This document shows positions 58,500 through 64,000 of a stretch of 64,000 nucleotides of DNA, piece by piece. Made by a program: the position numbers and the translations under genes. Each line of letters begins with the position of its first letter. Position 1 is the stretch's first letter. Source of the DNA: Meghimatium bilineatum (lineage: Eukaryota > Mollusca > Gastropoda > Stylommatophora > Philomycidae); contig CM067319.1 of NCBI GenBank assembly GCA_034231615.1, positions 2,314,501 through 2,378,500 of the forward strand. Direction: 5' to 3'. The notes below the pieces were generated by a model, which made no database searches, was not told the origin of the DNA, and worked only from the letters and a program-made list of their open reading frames with translations.

Positions 58500-58960
58500 C
58501 CATCAAAAGGTCACCTATCTATCTATAAACCCGTAAACCATCAGGATCATAGGGATACCATCTTGGATGCTTCAGCACACAGAGAATCCTCCAGCGATTT
58601 ATATCTTCAACGAGTGAGGACAAATCTTGTCTTGTCCAGTGTTTGATGTTGTCTGTTCATGCTTTTATTTGTCATTCTCTGCTTCTTCTACATTCCACAG
58701 TTCCCTTCCGTAATGTTTTTGATAAGGTATCATGTCCATATACATGTCCAGACCATGCAAGTTTTGTCATTTCGCTATTGAAAGTAATAGTTCTTGTGAA
58801 CCTGTATATATCTCTATTTTATTTCTTATATACGCATTTGTTTTATGTTCTCTATAGGAAATTCACAGAATTCATCGGTAGCATCTGTATTTGAAGGTCT
58901 GTAATCATATCTGCAGTGAATGTCCAACTCTCACACACACCGTACAGAAAATACTAGAGT
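58500..58960 (-). pseudogene. LINE tail (family E)
   Basis: Minus strand: VHSLQ...FKYRCYR, ISYREHKTNAYIRNKI, TGSQELLLSIAK, DMYMDMIPYQKHY in shifted frames. The order FENKCYRR, SYREHKTN, QE-LL-IVKRR is that of the other family E tails. In the last thiolase intron. Confidence 0.65.
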
Positions 58961-58970
58961 TACAAGGTCA

Positions 58971-59182
58971 GTGTTTCCCAACCCTTTTTTTTACCACCCC
59001 CCACCCACCTAAGCCTTTCAAAAATTCTGATGCCCCCCCTATGTAACATATACATATTTTGTATATTAAAAAATGAATTATTGCCTAAATGTCTAATTAC
59101 AACTTTTTCAAAATCCCCCCCCCCTTGAACAATAAATTGCCTCCCCCCGTTGAGCATGGGCCTAACATTGTGAAACACTGAT
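58971..59182. mobile_element. hAT-like MITE
   Basis: Left end CAGTGTTTCCCAACCC; right end CATTGTGAAACACTG, inverted. Interior of poly-C/G and AT-rich sequence, non-coding. The 8-bp flanks are only partly alike. A related element lies at 62936-63185. Confidence 0.6.
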
Positions 59183-59268
59183 GTAAGGCGAAATAAACTC
59201 CAAATAAGGCTAGCAATGAGACACATTAAAAAGCTCTAACAACATATAAAATTGTTAAAATATCTGAC

Positions 59269-59379
59269 CTTGTCAGGACTGCATCCCAGATCCCTGATGA
59301 CAGCTATCGACTGGGCAGCATAAGCCTCATTCAGTTCAAACAAATCTACGTCGTCCACCTGCCAGCCAGCTTTCTCCAA
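59269..59379 (-). CDS. ACAT2: Acetyl-CoA acetyltransferase, internal exon with NEA motif
   Basis: A 111-bp exon of 37 codons in phase 0 at both ends. The minus-strand acceptor is TTTAG directly above 59379, and the donor AAG/GTCAGA lies directly below 59269. The translation starts [14 protein letters not shown] and contains [10 protein letters not shown], the NEAF-type active-site loop of thiolases, with Tyr where most animal enzymes have Phe. It ends GCSPDK, which leads directly into VNVNGG of the terminal exon. The intron downstream (56652-59268) is about 2.6 kb and packed with LINE fragments and a hAT-like MITE. The upstream intron contains two SINE copies. Confidence 0.96.
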
Positions 59380-59417
59380 CTAAAGATCAACATCAATACA
59401 TGAGTTTATTATTATTC

Positions 59418-59650
59418 AAGTTCATTCTCAAACTCCTGCAGATTTGCAGGATGTAATCCAGGAAGCAGGATGCATTGGGGCATGGTTTACAGCTTGGTTG
59501 CAATATTTTCTAACTTTCATCATGACACATCCAATTTCAGCATGGTTTATTGGGTCTATGAGATGTCATAGCCAACCCATGGTCAAACCCTCCTTCATCG
59601 CCTCTTATGACATGCACAGCAGGCCACAGTTTTGCTACTCTTTACTCGAC
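59418..59650 (-). mobile_element. SINE (family A), near full length, in thiolase intron
   Basis: TTCTCAAACTCCTGCAGATT, GCAGGATGTAATCCAG, GGCATGGTTTACAGCTTGG, GACACATCCAATTTCAGCAT, CGCCTCTTATGACATGCACA. It ends 38 bp from the 59379 exon. Confidence 0.75.
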
Positions 59651-60026
59651 TATCAGAACCCAGACAACACATGGCAGACTCAAATACACATCACAAATTT
59701 CTCGACAAACTTCACATCAGTCAGACAGGTTGTCTTATGCACTCAAACATCAGAAGCGTCCCGTGTTATTTATGCAGTCCTGTGGACTCATTTTGAATCA
59801 TTCTTAAAAAGTGACACTGTTTAACTGTTCCCATGATTTTCATTGGTTTCAGTGACCAATGAAATTCACTGAAAGAATGAGTCATGCAGAGTTAGTTTTG
59901 TATATTTACTTATTTCTGATTATCCTATAATTATGAATGACATCAATGTTACAGAAATTGACTTGACTGTGAACAGTGATTCAATGTGAACACTCATTCA
60001 ATGTGAACACTGATTCAATGTGAATA

Positions 60027-60130
60027 TCATTCATTCTCAAACTCCTGCTAGTTGGCAGATGTTGTTGGAGAACCCACGACCTCTTGAGTAAAAAGCAAAC
60101 TGCTTAACCACTATGCTAAGGAGAACTCCT
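60027..60130 (-). mobile_element. tRNA-derived SINE head joined to family A end
   Basis: Minus strand A-box TAGCATAGTGG at 60118-60108 fits TRGYNNARNGG exactly; a decayed B-box GGGTTCTCCAAC sits at 60075-60064. Then, in the same orientation, the family A end GAGTTTGAGAATGAATG. The head joined directly to the tail implies loss of the central body, and shows that family A is tRNA-derived. Confidence 0.65.
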
Positions 60131-60204
60131 TTTCCTTTTGATTGTGCTAGTTCAGAGACTAGTGAGCTCTGTGTCATAATCTACAGCTTTGTTTAACAAC
60201 TGTT

Positions 60205-60340
60205 TTATTTATATATATATTTATATATTTATTTATATATATATATATTTATTTATATATATATTTATATATATATTTATTTATATATATATTTATTTAT
60301 ATATATATTTATTTATATATATATTTATTTATATATATAT
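60205..60340. repeat. TATATATTTATT low-complexity repeat
   Basis: Alternating TA and TTTAT runs, about 135 bp, in a thiolase intron. Confidence 0.95.
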
Positions 60341-60524
60341 TAAAACCACTGAATGATGAAGAGACTAGTGTGACATCAACAAGATCACAAGGACCTGCAA
60401 TGTGGACTATAAAGTGATTGTAAAGCTGTACATGTCTGCGAAGTCAGAAAATGATACTCTGGTCTTTCCTTCCCAGGAGGATGATGATGTCTATAGGATT
60501 TGGGCTGGTCATATATTTATAGAT

Positions 60525-60735
60525 TTTTACTTGGTTCAAGAATAGAGTACAGTGCATGAAGTGTGCTAACTGTGGCTACTTGGTTCAAGAATAGAGTACA
60601 GTGCATGAAGTGTGCTAACTGTGGCTACTTGGTTCAAGAATAGAGTACAGTGCATGAAGTGTGCTAACTGTGGCTACTTGGTTCAAGAATAGAGTACAGT
60701 GCATGAAGTGTGCTAATTGTGGCTACTTGGTTCAA
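60525..60735. repeat. 49-bp tandem repeat, 4 copies, next to an exon donor
   Basis: Unit GCTACTTGGTTCAAGAATAG, AGTACAGTGCATGAAGTGTG, CTAACTGTG. It ends 28 bp from the donor at 60762. Confidence 0.96.
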
Positions 60736-60750
60736 GCCTATACAAACTCA

Positions 60751-61163
<413 letters not shown>

Positions 61164-61700
61164 TCCACATGAGTGCTCACCCCCTTTTCAAATAGTTAAA
61201 AGTGACAGAGGTAAAGAATGTATAGTAAATATGCTATAAATATCTACAGCTAATAAAAAGATGATAAAAACAATGATTGATTCTTGATTAGAAACTGGCA
61301 TAAAACAAGGAGGAAACTGACAGCACTGTTTTTTTCTATGGTTGAGGCCTATCATAGAGGCACAGTGACTAAGGACATGACATTCCTTTTGACTTGAACA
61401 TTTGGATGCATGCCTGGAGTAAAAGAGAAGTTCGGCATAACCAGTAGTCAATTGTGGCAGGAAATGGACAGAGTACCCTGTCTTAGCTGCAGTGGCTCAT
61501 AGCAGTGCATAGGTTGAAACCTATCTTCCTGGATGTGTGATAGTTATTCTCTGGCTGTGACCCAGGGTGGGCTGAAAATTCAGACTTTCCAGCAATATAA
61601 TGTCATTTAATGGTATTAGGTCAAAGGGAATGAGCCCATGGACTGCTGGATCAGCAACCAACCATCCTTGTAATGTGCTGTACAAGTGAGTTGCTCATAA
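61164..61700. other. No gene seen
   Basis: Intronic. The stretch TTGATTCTTGATTAGAAACT at 61280 also occurs near 130-150, so part of it is dispersed repeat. Confidence 0.5.
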
Positions 61701-62000
61701 TGCAATCTATTCCTTTATCAGCACATTTTTTTCTATCTTGTACAGCCATACTTTGAGAGTCTGTATTACCGAGTGTGTTGATGTTTCAGTTATCAACCAA
61801 TTAAGTGCTGCTGTAACTCCCTCTATCTCCATTCTCATGCTCGATGTGATAGTGGAGTATGCAGATGATCTCTCAACCAACTTCAAGCAGTTTCTAGGCA
61901 ACAAAACCCCTACCGCATCTATTTGTATTTCTGTTGACTGACCCATCTGTATTTATAATTATATCTTGTAGTTTCAAGTGTAGCTGGGCAAGCTCTTGTA
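61700..62000 (-). pseudogene. LINE RNase H fragment in thiolase intron
   Basis: Minus strand pieces ITSSMRMEIEGVTAALNWL with the catalytic Glu, and TDSQSMAVQDRKK with the next catalytic Asp in a shifted frame. TEIQIDAVG... precedes. Decayed copy of the same domain as 3690 and 26475. Confidence 0.7.
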
Positions 62001-62324
62001 CTGTAACTTCTGCCATGATACCAGTCTATTTCCGACATGCTTTATTTATAAACAATGATAATAGAAAGAATAAGTATGAAAATGTTTGACCTTTCTATCT
62101 CTGTCATCACAAGTTTGATTTTTTTCATACATCGAAACACCAACCACATTTGATTATAGTTGCTTTTTATTATTTTATTAGCAGTGGTAGTTTTGTATTT
62201 CCATGTTGATTATAATTTATTTGTTTATTTGTGTTACTACATCCCACACATCTATTTGGCTGTCTCACAACTGATAGTCAGACTGATATATCTGTGCCTT
62301 TGACATACATCTGACCAGCAAGAT

Positions 62325-62400
62325 GTTTTGTTCACTTTGACCTACAGGATGGGACAGTCACCTCAACCCCTACACCTCTTTATTCACCACCAACGACCTG
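62325..62400 (-). mobile_element. SINE (family A) fragment
   Basis: TTCACTTTGACCTACAGGAT then GGGACAGTCACCTCAACCCC, the middle of the SINE; compare 1-50. 62001-62324 holds no gene. Confidence 0.55.
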
Positions 62401-62709
62401 CGTATGCTGTTACTCCATGCTCTCCCAATAATGCATCAGTGAAGTGATCAGCCACACAGGATTGAATTGTAGAGAGATCAAAGCTCACAATACGTGTTTA
62501 TCAAAATGTGGGATGTCATCTCTATTAATGTAATGGGCTCTCTCTCGTGTGCGGAAGCACAAACCCATAAATGCATGGGTTTAACAACTTAGATTCAAAC
62601 CCAGAGAGAGCACAGCTCACACGTTTTTATGATCATTAATGTAACACTCTCGTAACACTCGTGTGTGTGTGTGTGTGCATGTGTTGTGTGTACTTTTTAG
62701 ATATTTTAC

Positions 62710-62832
62710 CTGAAGCATTCCCAGCAGTTATTGTTCCTGTTCCATCTGTGATAAAAATTGGACGCAGTTTTTGAAAATCTTCAATTTTACAACCAGATCT
62801 TGGAAACTCATCTTTTTTTACCTCAGTAGGAC
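62710..62832 (-). CDS. ACAT2: Acetyl-CoA acetyltransferase, most 5' exon in the window
   Basis: A 123-bp exon: two bases of a split Gly codon, 40 codons, and one base of the next split codon. The translation reads [20 protein letters not shown] and then [20 protein letters not shown], matching the thiolase segment just before GINDGAAA. The donor TCAG/GTAAAA lies at 62709 and the acceptor TTGCAG at 62833. The phases (1 and 1) fit the downstream exon exactly. The acceptor region is duplicated in tandem with a 43-bp offset, giving a second AG/GTCCTACTGAGG site near 62875 (see findings). Earlier exons, including the one with the acyl-carrying Cys, were not found between 62833 and 64000 and must lie beyond the window. 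Confidence 0.96.
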
Positions 62833-62935
62833 CTGCAACAACATTTACGTATAGATTAGTTGACCTCAGTAGGACCTGGAATAACATTTATGTATAGATT
62901 AATTGATGAAAAGGGTCAGAATGATGCAATCTAGC

Positions 62936-63187
62936 CCAGTGTTTCTCAACATGGGAAATATTGCCCCACTTCCCCCTTGCGGAACCACAATGAATTGGGG
63001 GGGGGGGGGGGGGGGGTTGACAAAGGAAAAATGGGGGGGGGGGTGTTGTCACAGATAGATAACTATTTTGATATTTATTCAAATATATAATATTAAGCCT
63101 CGAAAAAAAATTATTTAGATGGGGGGTGGGTAAGAAGGATTTGTTTCCACAGATGGCACAGACAAAAAAGGTTGAGAACCATTGATG
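62936..63187. mobile_element. hAT-like MITE with G-runs
   Basis: Left end CAGTGTTTCTCAACATGG and right end AAAAGGTTGAGAACCATTG are inverted, the CAGTG...TTCTCAAC pattern of hAT elements. The interior includes G runs at 62997 and 63033. Located upstream of the thiolase exon at 62710-62832. Confidence 0.65.
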
Positions 63188-63504
63188 TATAGAATACAGT
63201 GAAAACAGGATATGGACAAGTACAACCAACATATGTATTTACATGTATTTTATGCTAATTTATTCAATGATCTGTTTGATTTACCTCCCACCTAGTTCTC
63301 ACATTACACACATACAGGAGAGAGCTTGAAATATTGCTGTGTAGTAACTATCTCGGAGAATATGACATTCTGTCAAAGCTGCACATGTTTCCACATTAGG
63401 AAGGCCATGCGTGGTTTGCATGATAACAGCTGCATGCCCTTCATGCCCCCAAGTTTTCATGTACAGAGTGAATTGTTTTTTAATTTACGATCCATCAGAA
63501 AAAT

Positions 63505-63580
63505 CCCAGCCCTTACCGGGAGTCGAACCCTGGACATCGCAATTGTGTAACCAATGCTCTTACCTTTCGGCCATGTACCA
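63505..63580 (-). mobile_element. tRNA-derived SINE head or tRNA pseudogene
   Basis: Minus strand A-box TGGCCGAAAGG (63573-63563) fits TRGYNNARNGG and B-box GGTTCGACTCC (63529-63519) fits the consensus exactly. The downstream CCGGTAAGGGC is tRNA-like, but no full acceptor stem is visible, so a SINE is favoured over a functional tRNA. Confidence 0.6.
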
Positions 63581-63780
63581 CACATTCTACACATTACATT
63601 CTGTGGAGATCTATAAATGCTCAGTGGCCACATAAATGTGTAGAAAAGTATGGGCGCTGACAGTTCCCGTGCAATAATGGTTATAAATAACACATAACTT
63701 AAACATATAGTACACAGATTTCTACTAATGTTGAATGTTTAGGTCTCATTTATATTCAACATCATGGCCACTGCAACTCT

Positions 63781-64000
63781 ACATGAATTCTGTCATGTTC
63801 AAACCTCGAACAAAGTTTACATGAATTCTGTCATGTTCAAACCTCGAACAAAGTTTACATGAATTCTGTCATGTTCAAACCTCAAACAAAGTTTACATGA
63901 ATTCTGTCATGTTCAAACCTCGAACAAAGTTTACATGAATTCTGTCATGTTCAAACCTCGAACAAAGTTTACATGAATTCTGTCATGTTCAAACCTCGAA
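63781..64000. repeat. 38-bp tandem repeat, about 6 copies, runs off the window
   Basis: Unit ACATGAATTCTGTCATGTTC, AAACCTCGAACAAAGTTT. Continues beyond the right edge. Confidence 0.97.

Noticed and set aside
63505..63580. Functional tRNA gene
   Set aside because: A and B boxes are good but no paired acceptor stem can be drawn with confidence; treated as a SINE head.
62833..64000. Further upstream exon of the thiolase gene
   Set aside because: No minus-strand segment with thiolase motifs and splice sites was found; the next exon is presumably past 64000.

Overview
The window is animal nuclear DNA. It holds one recognisable spliced host gene, degenerate non-LTR and Penelope-like retroelements, Helitron and DNA-transposon fragments, tRNA-type SINEs and a very high load of tandem repeats. 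The SINE, LINE and Penelope mixture suggests a marine or freshwater invertebrate, probably a lophotrochozoan such as a mollusc, annelid or bryozoan. That placement is inference; no species-diagnostic gene is present. There is no operon, CRISPR array, phage or other prokaryotic system. Most open frames in the window are by-products of repeats whose period is a multiple of three.

Host gene: the last four exons of a cytosolic-type acetyl-CoA acetyltransferase (ACAT2-like thiolase) lie on the minus strand at 62832-62710, 60917-60763, 59379-59269 and 56651-56472. All splice boundaries are GT/AG, the phases agree, and a stop codon and a poly(A) signal follow. The 5' exons lie beyond the right edge. 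The introns are filled with LINE, SINE, hAT-MITE and minisatellite sequence.

Region by region: 0-3.6 kb has RNase H fragments of LINEs and several short minisatellites. At 3.7-10.5 kb one LINE RNase H domain is split by a 6.3-kb array of a 29-bp repeat that is itself a piece of that domain. 10.6-15.4 kb has LINE tails, small minisatellites and a tRNA-type SINE. 15.4-19.5 kb is a nest of Helitron, LINE and Penelope (GIY-YIG, possible hammerhead) fragments. 19.5-31.6 kb alternates LINE tails and minisatellites, including a perfect three-block pentanucleotide array near 28 kb and a second Helitron fragment. 32.1-35.3 kb has two head-to-head Penelope copies around a 21-bp array, with an 84-bp-armed palindrome inserted in one. 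36-45 kb is mainly minisatellites plus a transposase fragment, two pogo-like MITEs and SINEs. 45.4-55.05 kb is a 29-bp array of about 9.6 kb with internal segmental duplication and an inserted foldback element. 55-64 kb is LINE debris and the thiolase gene.

The most interesting theme is that many arrays begin inside, or exactly at the edge of, a dispersed element or exon: RNase H coding sequence, LINE stop codons, SINE 3' ends, MITE terminal repeats, and a thiolase exon. The window looks like a record of repeated minisatellite birth from transposon and exon seeds.
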